From Meconema thalassinum (Eukaryota > Arthropoda > Insecta > Orthoptera > Tettigoniidae), in contig CAMPQE020000052.1 in assembly GCA_946902985.2 (NCBI GenBank), positions 1,798,001 through 1,862,000 of the forward strand: a DNA stretch of 64,000 nt. Reading direction: 5' to 3'. Each line of letters begins with the position of its first letter. Positions within the stretch are counted from its first letter, which is position 1. The notes under the pieces are model-generated. The model ran no database searches. It saw only the letters and a list, made by a program, of their open reading frames with translations, and was not told the DNA's origin. Of this stretch, positions 46,680 to 56,879 are shown in pieces. The position numbers and the translations under genes are program-made.

Positions 46680-46778
46680 CTGTAGTTCATGTTCCTCCTT
46701 AACTGCTAACCTTTCATCGTCAAATATGTCAGCAGGCTCTTCTTTCAAGTTATCTGAGGGCAACAGGACAGTTGTCTC
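46680..46778 (-). CDS. Exon 2 of the C2H2 zinc-finger gene
   Basis: Minus-strand acceptor TTACTTCGCAG and donor CTACAG/GTAATT bound exactly 33 open codons, phase 0 at both ends. The product includes LLPSDNLKEEPADIFDDERL and then AVKEEHELQ, with two hydrophobic-Lys-x-Glu motifs (LKEE, VKEE). The intron to exon 1 is only 185 bp. Length, acidity and motif all match the linker exons of insect C2H2 gene families that begin with a short IKxEP-containing N terminus. Confidence 0.78.
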
Positions 46779-46963
46779 CTGCGAAGTAACACAAGTATGA
46801 ACCAATCAAAAATATGCACACACAATATGAGTACTAAGTTACGTTACTAAACGTTAGCGTGCCATTTACCATTAAGAAGTGTGTTAAGTCACTAAACCTC
46901 ACTTGCCATGCACATCACTAAGAATGCAATGTTACACCATATACGAATCAAAATGCAACTCAC

Positions 46964-47032
46964 AGTGTTAGAGACTTCAGTTGTATGACTCAACCAGTCT
47001 GGCTCACTTTTAATAAATAGCTGTTCCTCCAT
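46964..47032 (-). CDS. Exon 1 (start codon) of the C2H2 zinc-finger gene
   Basis: ATG at 47032 in good context (ACACAATGG) opens 23 codons, reading MEEQLFIKSEPDWLSHTTEV and SNT, ending at donor ACT/GTGAGT, phase 0. The IKSEP core is a SUMO-type motif and is a typical N terminus of expanded insect C2H2 families. A strong acceptor (TTTCTTGTGTTCTAG) lies 13 bases before the ATG, so a 5' untranslated exon is likely further upstream. An actual donor candidate, GTGAGT, is at 47382-47387. Confidence 0.78.
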
Positions 47033-47045
47033 TGTGTTCGGGAAA

Positions 47046-47387
47046 CTAGAACACAAGAAACGCACTGAAGAATTAATTTAAGACCTTACTTATACCAGTA
47101 GGCTACGCCAGATCATTCTCATATACAATAAATCAGATGAGGAAGTGCACAGTGATAAGGAGGGGTTATATGATTGTCAACAACAGTAAAACAAATACGA
47201 CCATGACGCTGGTCGAATAAGTTGTTATCAATGCGATTGAATTGATAAAATGAATAAGTAATTGTGGATGCTTATAGAGCAGGGAAATAAAATATCCTAC
47301 ATTCGGTTTCCTTATTCCTATCAACACACGAACTTGATTAGCGGTGAGTAGATTAAATATTATTCGGTGAGACAATATAGTACTCAC
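47046..47387 (-). other. Putative 5'-UTR intron of the zinc-finger gene
   Basis: Bounded by GTGAGT at 47382-47387 and the pyrimidine-rich CTAG acceptor at 47046-47047 on the minus strand. If correct, transcription starts above 47388. No core promoter motif could be assigned with confidence. Confidence 0.4.
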
Positions 47388-47397
47388 GGTTAAACTC

Positions 47398-47997
47398 TAT
47401 CAATACACTTAATTGGGCACGTGAAATTGACATCGTACACTGTGCAGGAATTGGAAATCGCCACTAGTACCATACAGGCATTCGGAATCCACAAATTACA
47501 AGATCTCCTTGTGTTGCAAACCACGTAGTTCAAACAAGAATCCTTATCGACTCGGACTAACATGAGGGTAACTTGTATATTGTCGTCATAAGGATGTTCC
47601 TAGTTAAATAGCCACATATCTGTATCTTCAACAATTAAATATTGTGAATTGACTGTCACTGAAAATCTGCACTGGGCACTTAAGTATTACCTCCGCTGTA
47701 AAACATGTCATTATAACACAAGATTTGTCATGTCTCCAAAAAATAAAATTTGAGACACAAAATATGAATTAAATAGATCGTTATATTGTCAATTGTTGCA
47801 AAATAAACTGGTTAAAAGTAAAGGAAATTCAGCTGTAAACCTCACGGTGTTGTACCATTTATGACAAACTTAATTTAAAGGCGATATGTAATAAGGACTT
47901 CAAGAATTAGAGTATCACTCAGCCCCGTGTTCTTGAGGGAATGTGGCATTTTGTCTGATAACTTGTGTTAATATGATTGCTATATAACTGTGGATGT
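47398..47997. other. Upstream region of the zinc-finger gene, nothing recognised
   Basis: Candidate promoter and 5'-UTR region by position only; no TATA-like or initiator element was convincing. Confidence 0.25.
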
Positions 47998-48212
47998 GGA
48001 AGGGGGCAGCCGTTGCCTTAAGCTAGGAACCATCCGCCAGGAGTAGAAGTGGGAAAACATTTCCGAGATATCTGAGGTGGGAATCGAACCCTGCTCAGAT
48101 ATACGTCTCGAGGCGGAATGCACTCGTTCCATTCCTCGAATCACAATTATATTTCTTGTCAGAGCCGGGAATCGAACCCGGACCTAGGCGCTACACCACG
48201 AGGTGGGAAGAG
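47998..48212 (-). mobile_element. SINE, minus strand, lacking its 3' end
   Basis: On the minus strand it begins with CCACCTCGTGGTGTAGCG and a B box (GGGTTCGATTCCCGG), followed by the main family body up to ATTCCCACCTCAGATATC and the GGAACCATCC-equivalent block, then stops. The family tail is absent. Confidence 0.75.
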
Positions 48213-48484
48213 TTCCTGTTATCAGGCTTTGAAACCTTTGAGGCCAACTGGGAAGCCTAACTAACACCTGCAGATCCCAAACACTTGCAAGGGACATAGA
48301 TGGAGATGCTGACTTGGAGTTTCAATGAACAGGGCAGCGTAACAATCATTTTACCTGTCCAGTGATTTGTGCAAATTTATGGCTGCATAATGTTCCTTTT
48401 TATAATGTTGTTCGTTAAATAAATTGTTATCATTGCTATGACTTGCTTTATTTTAGACTAATGTATCATAACAAAATTCGTGCA

Positions 48485-48545
48485 AGGACCTAGCGTGCCT
48501 GGCCGTGCCATAAGAGACGCGGGTTCGATCCCGATTATGGTCACA
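48485..48545 (+). tRNA. tRNA-like fragment with B box
   Basis: CGGGTTCGATCCCGATTATGG is a good T-arm, but the 5' part (TAGCGTGCCTGGCCGTGCC) does not fold into a full tRNA. Probably a SINE head or tRNA pseudogene. Confidence 0.3.
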
Positions 48546-48642
48546 TTTTCAAGTCTTACTCACCATTACGTTAATGGATTGGAGCTGTGTTGATTTTCTC
48601 CACATGAGAAATACCCTAAATTGCATGAGTAGACTAGGTGCC

Positions 48643-49985
48643 ATTAAAAACAAGAAGTTCCGTGACGAACTAAAGAGCCTACTTTTCTTAAAATTTAAGT
48701 GTTTGCCAATCTATGTAGGGAAATTAAGTTGGTAATATCGAAATTTCTAATTAGTTCGAAATATACATGTAGCCTAAAAGACCACTACATTTGGCAGCCC
48801 TGGTTACTGAATATATTGTTAGTTCCATCTCTTAAGGTACAGAATACAATATTTGGTTGAAATCCGTTACATGCAGTTAGACATTGGAACTAGCAGCGCA
48901 CGTAAAATCATGTTGGCAACAATGTCATGCATGCGTTGGTCAGAAATAATCTGAAATATTATGATCTCTTGCTGTGCCAACTTTGGATGAAATCCATTTG
49001 TTAGTATAGATGTTACGTGTATTTTAAAATTGGACCTATCAGCAGGCTTAGAGTCATGTTGGCAGCCCTGACGTATATTAGATTCTCCTAATTAATCTAG
49101 AATGTTAGGTACTATACGTGTGCAAATCTTAAAGCTGTTGGCTTACATACTTTCTGATATATTAATATTTGGGTAGAAAAAATAGAGACAGTATTTATTA
49201 ACAGTTGGCAGCCCTGGTTGCTCTTAAGAATAAGCATATCATATCTGTTATGGTACACATAGCATATACCAAATTTGGTTGAAATCCAATTGAGAGTATA
49301 GAAAGTTACATGTATTAAAAAATTGGACCTATCAGCAGGCTTAGATTCATGTTGATAGAACTGACGTACGTAAGTTACTCCAAATTAATCTAGAATGTCA
49401 GGTACTATACGTGTGCATAGCTTAAAGCTGTCGGCTTGCATACTTTCTGATATATTGGTATTTGGATAAAAGAAAAGAGAGAACATTTATTGACAGTTGG
49501 CAGCACTGGTGGTTCTTAAGAATACGCTCAGTCATATACACATTACACATACAAAATTTGGTTGAAATCCAATTTATAGTATCGAAGTTATAAGCATTAA
49601 AAACTGGAGTTATCAGCAGGCTTAGAATCATTCCGGCAACATTGCCATGCATGGCCTACTGGAATGCAAACTGAAATATTAATATCTATACGTGTGCTAA
49701 TTTTGAAATAGCTCCCTTGCATACCTTCCAAGATATCCAACATGGGCTCAAATTTCAATTGCGGTTTTTCAGCAGTTGGCAGCACTGACGTCATTTTCAA
49801 ATATGGTCTTGAGATATTCAGCTATAGATCTTTACTCATAAAAAATTTGGATTCGATCGCTGCAGCCGTTTAGGAGTTGATAAGGGGGGGGGGGCACAGA
49901 CAGACAGACAGAAATTTGCCCGTATCGATCTCATAAGTCTACTTTTTCCTCATTTTTGCAAAATGTAAAAAGTAGGCTAAAAATC
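48643..49985 (+). mobile_element. Hairpin-ended non-autonomous element, copy D, with internal tandem repeats
   Basis: The small hairpin AGTTC-CGTGAC-GAACT (48656-48671) is followed by GAGCCTACTTTTC. The large hairpin (AGTCTACTTTTTCC pairing with AAAAAGTAGGCT) ends at about 49979. About three diverged internal units of roughly 300 bp each carry CCAAATTTGGTTGAAATCC, ATCAGCAGGCTTAG and AGTTGGCAGC. A GGGGGGGGG run and GACAGACAGACAG precede the right hairpin. Orientation and flanks match copy A. Confidence 0.68.
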
Positions 49986-50094
49986 TATAAGGCATGAGTA
50001 GGATATAACACTTTTGAAATTTGGAAAAAAGATAACATCTATTAATATCTATCTGACGAAATGCCTGACTTAGCAAGATAATAATTATTATATT

Positions 50095-51110
50095 TGCAAG
50101 TATTTACACAATCCAAAATTTAAATGCGAAATATCGTCTAACGGCAACCATTTAAAATAATACCGACGGAGCAAAATCGTCTACCATGTTTGATACCAGT
50201 AGCCTATCCATGTTGTCAAGCGTTATCGCAGTGATCTACAACAGAATGAGCGGTACTTAGAAATACCTGGCTCATAGACACACGTCCTCTCCGGTTGAAA
50301 AAGACATTTCTTAACCCTTATCTGGGTCTGATGAACCCAGTTGCCGTTACTTTTGACTAACGGCATTATGGATTCTATTGCCATGCAAGGACAGAAATTC
50401 TATTAATTTGTTCATTTTTATGCGTTAAACAATGCCAAAAATTATTTTGTAATTTGAGCCCTCAGATAGGCCTGCGATTCAAAGTACAATTTTCGGTCTC
50501 GTGTACGGTACTTATCCGGGCAAGTGGGGTCCGTTTGACCCTTTATAGTTGGGCAATATGCAACCGGCTTTTTGTAAGTATAATGCATGAATAATATAGA
50601 ATTCAAGGAAGGAAGGAAGCTTGTAGTTTAACGTGACCGTTAATTTCGCGATCATAAACCACGGGACCTCTTCTTTACGTGGAATCCGAACCACGGGACA
50701 GGGCATTTCACTTCGAAAATCTCACATGCACTGGCCGGGAAACGAACCCGGACCACCTTGGTGAGAGGATTCAATGGGTCTCAAATTAGCAGTAATGTTT
50801 AAGTAGTTAGTATCGACAGAGCGACTATGTTATGCAGGATGAGACAATTTAATTTTATGTGTTTCTCTGACAGATGTCTTTGAGTTGCAAATTCGAAAAT
50901 TGTAGAGCTTGACTTGTAGAATTATTAATGCCAGATACTTCTATGGAGGTAGGTATTACGGGAGGACCAAGTTTCTTTTAACGACGTTGACACGAATTCG
51001 TGTGTGGTGGCGGATTTCAGAAGACCTCTTGCTCGAATCCAATTACCAAACCTATCTTGAATGTCTACTTGAACTGTGGATAAAAGTACCTGGGCAATGC
51101 GCCAATATTT
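50095..51110 (-). repeat. Repeat shared with 10676-11530 (copy B of the BEL/Pao locus)
   Basis: Matches copy A in order and content, from TTGCAAGTATTTACACA through GACACACGTCCTCTCCG and GGCAAGTGGGGTCCG to the retropepsin-like region. It differs by substitutions and by the SINE at 50604-50762, which copy A lacks. Confidence 0.65.
50604..50762 (-). mobile_element. SINE insertion in copy B, absent from copy A
   Basis: Flanked by AGAATTCAA and AGGATTCAA, an imperfect 9-bp duplication; copy A has the single unfilled site at about 11190-11199. On the minus strand a B box (GGGTTCGTTTCCC) is present, and the GAAGGAAGGAA run at its left end is the tail. A diverged relative lies at 19720-19865. Confidence 0.7.
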
Positions 51111-51425
51111 AGAATTCTGGACGAAGCAGGAAGCATTAGACCTTTCAACGTCATCACTTTGTTTTGAGGTGGAAGGTAAAGTGGCTGATGACTTCGCATT
51201 CTCGTGACGATGTAGCAAAGTGTGATGCGGTTTTTGGCAATGGAAACAAAATCTAGTGGATTGGTTATTAGACGCAGAAGGTTTTGGCGAAAGACAATTA
51301 AAACAACGATGATATTGTTCAATGAGCTTTCTCCTATCGTCGATATTGAGTGCTCGAAAAGAATCGCAAGAATACAAAGCGTGGAATTTCAGACAAAGTA
51401 GACATTTCGGAAAATTATTGGACAT
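50925..51425 (-). pseudogene. BEL/Pao Gag zinc-knuckle and protease N terminus fragment
   Basis: A 166-codon minus-strand frame from ATG at 51425 contains CLLCLKFHALYSC (a CX2CX3HX4C knuckle), then RRKLIEQYHRCFNC, then CFHCQKPHHTLLH. This is the triple Cys/His layout at the end of BEL/Pao Gag. After a linker it reads VDIQDRFGNWIRARGLLKSA, the start of the BEL/Pao retropepsin. The residue expected to be the catalytic Asp (in DSA) is Lys here, so the protease is dead. RT, RNase H, integrase and LTRs are absent. Gag binds the element's RNA and forms the particle; protease would cut the polyprotein. Confidence 0.75.
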
Positions 51426-51429
51426 TATG

Positions 51430-52016
51430 TGTAATTCGCCTTCACTATTTAAGGCAGCGGGGCTGGTTTGTCGTTTTTCTGAAGACCTGAGCCTGTAGCC
51501 ACTCGATGGAGCGCTAGATCTAGGAGCGAAAGAAACATGACATGAGCCCGCTGATGAGCCAGCTTGGTGTTCCTAGGCCAAACCCCACACATGACACGGC
51601 ATAAAATTAGACAAGTTGTTGAGTTTTAATTGCTTGGTCGTGAAAGACAATATACCATATTTTTGGAAGCCTTTATTGGGAGGTTAAAGGCTGATTGAGT
51701 TCTTAGCTCTCGCAGTAAATAGGCGCAGGTGCGTTCCAGAAGAAAGGAGGTAGTGCACAGATCGCTACTCCTATGGGGTTCGGGTAACTGACACCAAGAG
51801 CCCGCTGATGAGCCAGCTTGGTGTACCCAGACGAAACCCCACACAAGGCACTGCATATACCTAGAAAAATTGTTGAGTTTTAAGAAGATTCTAACATGGA
51901 ACGCATGGTCATCCAAATGGCAACGGAACCTGCTCGTGCCCCAGGTGACCCTCGTGAAAAAGCAGACAAAGATGTTTCGGACTGTTGTGGCCGGCATACT
52001 GGCGAAGTCAACTACC
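51430..52016. repeat. Spacer with a duplicated 80-90 bp segment
   Basis: AGCCCGCTGATGAGCCAGCT and the following TTGGTGT...AACCCCACACA...GTTGAGTTTTAA occur at about 51545-51632 and again at about 51800-51882. No coding assignment could be made for the frames here. Confidence 0.5.
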
Positions 52017-52256
52017 GAGGCTTCCTTCCAGGCTCATAGTGCCCCCTCCTCTTAACGAGGCTTCCTTCCAGGCTCATAGTGCCCCCTCCTCTTAACGAGG
52101 CTTCCTTCCAGGCTCATAGTGCCCCCTCCTCTTAACGAGGCTTCCTTCCAGGCTCATAGTGCCCCCTCCTCTTAACGAGGCTTCCTTCCAGGCTCATAGT
52201 GCCCCCTCCTCTTAACGAGGCTTCCTTCCGGGCTCATAGTGCCCCCTCCTCTTAAC
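52017..52256 (+). repeat. Minisatellite, six nearly identical copies of a 40-bp unit
   Basis: The unit starts GAGGCTTCCTTCCAGGCTCA at 52017, 52057, 52097, 52137, 52177 and 52217. Copies are identical except for one A to G change in the sixth. A degenerate extension with related GTGCCCCC/GCTCTTCG motifs continues to about 52380. Such identity suggests very recent expansion or assembly duplication. Confidence 0.92.
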
Positions 52257-52461
52257 GAGGCTTCATACGGAGCTCTTCGTGCCCCCACCACAAGCCGAAT
52301 CGAGACACTCCGTGCACCCTCCTCCTCAAGCTGAGTCGTGCCGAGCCTTTTTCTGGGGCTGTTCGTGCCGAGCTTTGGCAAGCTGAGCGCAGGAGAGATG
52401 AGGGCTCAATCTATCGGAAGAAAAGGGAAGGTACATTGACTGTTGCCAACCCATGCTGAGC

Positions 52462-52547
52462 TGTCGGTTGAGGGATTCGAACCCTCGCTTCCTATGAAGA
52501 AAATTCGAACTTAATTCCAACGCCTTAGACTGCTCGGCCAACCCGAC
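52462..52547 (-). tRNA. tRNA-Leu (UAA)-like gene
   Basis: The 86-nt minus-strand sequence opens GTCGGGTTGGCCGAGCAG, keeps a leucine-type D arm (TTGGCCGAGCAGTCTAAGGCG), an anticodon loop ATTAAGT giving UAA, a long class II variable arm, and a perfect T arm (GAGGGTTCGAATCCCTC). The acceptor stem pairs at six of seven positions and the anticodon stem at four of five. It may be functional or a slightly decayed copy. Confidence 0.65.
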
Positions 52548-55500
52548 AAGGAATGTATAAGCTAATATTATGAGGGTGAAACATGAAAAGAAAAAAAAAG
52601 AAGAAAGAAATCCATTCGGCCTTCAGTAGATTCAATAATAATATTATAAGCTGTGAAGTTGAAATTTATTATGAAAGGGACATCGACTAAGGAGGACGAT
52701 TAGCCCCTTAAACTTGGCTGTGTGTAAGTAATTTTGTTTGATAACCTGTGTTAACATGAGGCCAGTGCGTCCTTCCCAATCCTCACCTGACTTCAAAATA
52801 CACAGACACCGCAATAAAGCTGGTTATCATCACGCCTACACACAAAACCTACTACACAGAGGGGAAAGAGGGGGAGAGGAGAGGCAAGCATTAGAAAGGG
52901 CCTTCCGACAAGATACTACTCCAGTGGTCAACCGCTGGCTTGAGCATTAATTGGGTGCACCTGGCTGATGACCTGAGGGCCCTGAAGGATCTTAAAAAAA
53001 GGGATACGAGGATCTTTCCGCCTAGAGTATAACAATTATTGTAGCTTTATGGGGGCAGAATAGCTAGGTCATCTGCCCCTAAAGAGAGATATATCATAAT
53101 ATAGCTTTATACTCGCAGTTAAGTGAGAGTTACTGTCCCTTGTTTTCAAAGCTCTGAAGCTTTGCAGTGTCTATGTACTTGGGGGGGTTGAGATTTAACT
53201 TTATACCCACCTCATTATTTATCGATTTTTCTTAGATGTTTTCCTAAATTCATGTCTTCATAGTGACTTTTCAAATTGCGTTTTCAGTAGCCGGTAATTC
53301 AAACACAAAGGCGCACCTAATGACTGCTTGTGACGGTTATTTCTGACGTTAAAAAATGACGCCATGGCAAGGATTAGCAACTAATGACACACGTAGGAAG
53401 AAGGCCGTCAAATTCGTGATAAATTAACTGCATATAACTCTTGGAAAATAAAACCTGAGCGCTCAGTTATACGGTATACGTGGGGACAATTTTAAATTCT
53501 AACACGTCAGGTACTAGGCAATGATTTTAATAATTCGTGGTACTACGATGCGGTCCGTGTCTAAGATACCTATGTCGTTTTCTATCGCTTTGCTCGGCAT
53601 AAATAAACCTCTCGCTTTGTACGAAATCTTCGAACGAGGCTTTAAATGAACGTTCGATCTAGCCTTCCCTTACATGGTGAGTTAGAAGATGCTCTAATTT
53701 GTTTCACAATCCCTAAGAATTTGACAAAGTAAAGCGAGGAAGGCTTTACTAGAGTATTAGTGGAGACAGGTACCACAAAGTGCTTTCATTTAGAGATATG
53801 CTCTTATTTAATTTAATAAGGTTATGACTAGAGAGTTTCAAGAGGGAGGGATTTGGGGAGGGGGGATACACACACTGTTTACAAACTAAGCTAATAGGAA
53901 TAATATCAATTAGACAGTTCTTAATCACCCTCTTTCACTTATTCTTTCATCCTTCTACTTAGTCAAACATTTTCTCATTACATGTGCTTAATAACATTAC
54001 ACTTAACCAAAATACAGAAATGCACTTCACATAACATATCAGTGTTCTTGGGATAAACAAACGACTAGTGAGTTGTTCTCACACTTAGGGCACCTCTTAA
54101 AACGCCTAAGCTTTCAAGAAGGATGGCTGTAGGTTCGTGACCCGGGAGGTACAGATGCAGGTTAAACCACCTCCTTAACAGCTGCTTGAGAGGCTCACAG
54201 GGCTCTTCAGCCTCTCGTGGCAGTGTAACATCCTGAATGTTAACGAATTCATCTCACTCTTTCAGGACCTGGTTCGAATACTTATGCGGTGTCTATGCAT
54301 CGGAACTGTGAGGAGTCTCTCTCACTAAGGCGAGGTAAAGGATGGTGTTTTGTTGTCTTGCAGGCCAAATATGACTCTGATAAATATGCCAGTTCCCTAC
54401 CCCCAGGGCTAATATACTTTCCAGTAACCTTTACTTCTTTTAGTGTCCTAGTGAGGGTTTCTTATGAAGGAGGAGGGCCCTAAGGAACGATAGTAGCTCT
54501 AGATGAGGCTTGCTCGCCCTGATGAGGAGGCTGGGCCTTTCGGGAAGATACAGGACAGGACTAACGAGGAAGCAATTGTCCCGGAACTCCCTGGGGGAGT
54601 TTCCAACCTTAGGTCCTTAATCTCGTAGGTCGTTTAAGGCACTGTTGCGAGAGGAAGATTTTTGTAGGTTTCCTTCCCTCTGTTGAAATCAATCTGAAGG
54701 CCGAATGGCTGTCGCCTTCGCGGGTATCGAGTCGGTACCGGGTGGCTGACCTCCTACTCGGGCTAGAGGAAGGATGAAGCTTCGGGCAGGTGAGCGGGGG
54801 TCTCTCCAGGGCGTCGCGACGGTGCCGGACACCCCTGAACGTCGGCAAGGAGAGGCGACCGGTGAAATGCTACCCATCAAAGGCACCTCAGCCAGGATGG
54901 CAGAAACTAAGAGGGAAACTCTCGGGTAAGCGGAAGTGCCCAACTTTTGGGTATCCTTTCCTATCCCGACCAGGATGCCTAGGCGTCCCCGAGGGGCATA
55001 CAGAGCACCTTAAAGGGTCTAGGAAACATGTCCCCAACTTCCCGTCACTCGGGCACACCGACAGCTGGCCACGGTGGTTCCCTGCGCGGTCCAACCTACC
55101 GTTTAGTCTATACCTGAGCCTTGACCATTTTGTTTACGTAAAAACGACTATTCAACATTCCAAGGCACAGATCAGAACTTTATACCAATTGATCAAGCCC
55201 TAAAGTAAACTGAACACCAAACATGTCTTACACATATATACTGCACTCATTCACATTCACAGCAATGGGCTCTCTTTCATTCTCCGAACTCAAACGATTA
55301 CAATCTACGCCTAGCAATAAGATCGGAATATAAACTGCGTATTACAGAAGAACACAGAAACACTAAGATCCTGTACCTCCTTGACTTTGTTGCAAACCTC
55401 ACTCGAAATTCTACCTCCAAACCGCCCTAATCACCAATCCACTCATACGCCGACTAGGCAGATATGAACCTGATCCCACCACAACCAGTAAACGAAAACC

Positions 55501-56340
55501 AAAATATATTGGCTACTAATAATCAAGCAGATCCTACAAAACGCACACATCCAATACGGAAACCATAGTACACCTAGCCAACAAAAATAGTAATTAACAA
55601 TAACTCAACCCCACTACACCAATCAAAGAACACTACCAGTACAAAACAAGAGTTAAGGCCCACTGGCCGCGGTTGGACGCTGGATGACTGTCCAACGTCC
55701 GACTAAACTATTCTCCAAGCATTACAATTGTCAAATACACAATATACACCACTCATTATTCATAAAATCAATAAAATACCATTTCTCACGCCACCCAATC
55801 ACCCCACTAACACAACAGCCAATCATAGCGCTCCATTCCCGCCAGACCTCACTCAATGTAGCTAGTAGCGAGAGCAGTGCTTACTACTTGCTTTTAACAT
55901 TACACACACTACAATTACGAACCTGGTAAGGGGCCCCAAAGATAAATTACCAACAATTACTGTACACCTGGTACAACTCTGGGAATGCTTTCAGCCAAAT
56001 AACACCGTTTGAGCTTCACTTGGCAACTTCTCCTCGCTTCTCGCGACCACCCTGAGATGCTGCTGCAGCACTCTTACACCAGATGGTTAGCTAAATGGGC
56101 GGTCTAATTCTAGACTCATTTGCCCTCGAAGCTGTCTATCTAGGCCATGGCTCAGCGAACAGGAAGGTTATCTCAATTTCATGTATACGCCTTCCAAAAA
56201 TTACGCCAATCTACGCCTACTGTAAAAATATAAATTCCAAGCAGTAAGCGTATATATACGTCACTCAAAAATCACTATTAAATTAACAATTACACACACA
56301 ATTTAACAAATTACGGGGCAAAATGAGACCAGGTCCCCAT
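52548..56340. other. Largely unassigned region with a GC-rich block
   Basis: A stem-loop tail scrap lies at about 53036-53085. The block 54480-55100 is GC-rich and open on several frames at once, which is expected from composition; none matched a family that I know. A perfect-looking hairpin (GGTTGGACG with GTCCAAC) occurs near 55672-55698. I see no host gene or complete element, though the GC-rich block could be part of an unrecognised retroelement. Confidence 0.3.
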
Positions 56341-56365
56341 TTATCAGACGCCATAAACGACGTCC

Positions 56366-56803
56366 TTGGCTGAGATTACCCCCCCCCCCCCCCCCCCACG
56401 CGACCTCTCTCAGGACCAGGCCTCGCCCAGAAAGAGCAAGTCTTCTGCCTCCAAGAAGCGCCGAACCAAGCCCACCCTTCCACAACTCTCCGAGATGTTA
56501 GGCAGCGCCATCAAGAGTCTCAAGGAACGTGGTGGGTCATCTCTACAGGCCATCAACGAATACATCCCGGTCAACTACAAGGTGTTCTCTGAGAAGCTCG
56601 CCCCTTTCTTCAAGAAGTACCTGAACGCTGCTTTTCTTCCGGAGAATTTGTGCAAACCATGGGAAAGGGAGCTTCTGCCTCTAAGGAGAAGAAGCCTCCC
56701 CAAGGCCAAGAAGGCAGCAAAGCTGCCGACAGTGAAACCTAAGCCTAAGAACGCTGCCCAGCCCAAGACTTCGCCCAAGAAGGTAGCTCCAAAGAAGAAA
56801 TGA
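56366..56803 (+). pseudogene. Linker histone H1 pseudogene
   Basis: The frame encodes a basic N-terminal stretch (SPRKSKSSASKKRRTKPTLP), a winged-helix globular domain (QLSEMLGSAIKSLKERGGSS, QAINEYIPVNYK, APFFKKYLNAA) and a Lys/Pro/Ala-rich tail ending KTSPKKVAPKKK and TGA. At about 145 codons it is shorter than animal H1 (around 200 or more). There is no ATG: the frame opens at a TTG after an in-frame TAA, and a run of about 20 C replaces the usual N terminus. Between about 56640 and 56705 the sequence reads like H1 in another frame (GKGASASKEKKPP), so two compensating indels leave a scrambled 20-residue stretch. H1 binds linker DNA at nucleosomes; this copy is unlikely to work. Confidence 0.78.
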
Positions 56804-56856
56804 GAGGTTCATCGGTTTTGAACAATCCTCTCACACCCTCCTCAGGGTGCCAAAAC

Positions 56857-56872
56857 GGCCCTTCTCAGGGAC
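56857..56872 (+). terminator. Histone mRNA 3' stem-loop
   Basis: GGCCCT-TCTC-AGGGAC, 54 bases after the H1 stop, matches the replication-dependent histone stem-loop (six-pair stem, four-base loop, preceded by CAAAAC) with one mismatched pair. A purine-rich TAAGAGAG about 20 bases on sits where the histone downstream element would be. This element is bound by SLBP and replaces poly(A) addition. Confidence 0.7.
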
Positions 56873-56879
56873 ATCAATC

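Noticed and set aside
46456..46800. 114-codon plus-strand frame overlapping exon 2
   Set aside because: It is the antisense shadow of the acidic minus-strand exon plus low-complexity Ser/Asn codons.
54790..55203. Open frame of 137 codons on the plus strand in the GC-rich block
   Set aside because: It starts at GTG, several overlapping frames are equally open because of composition, and the residues match no family that I recognise.
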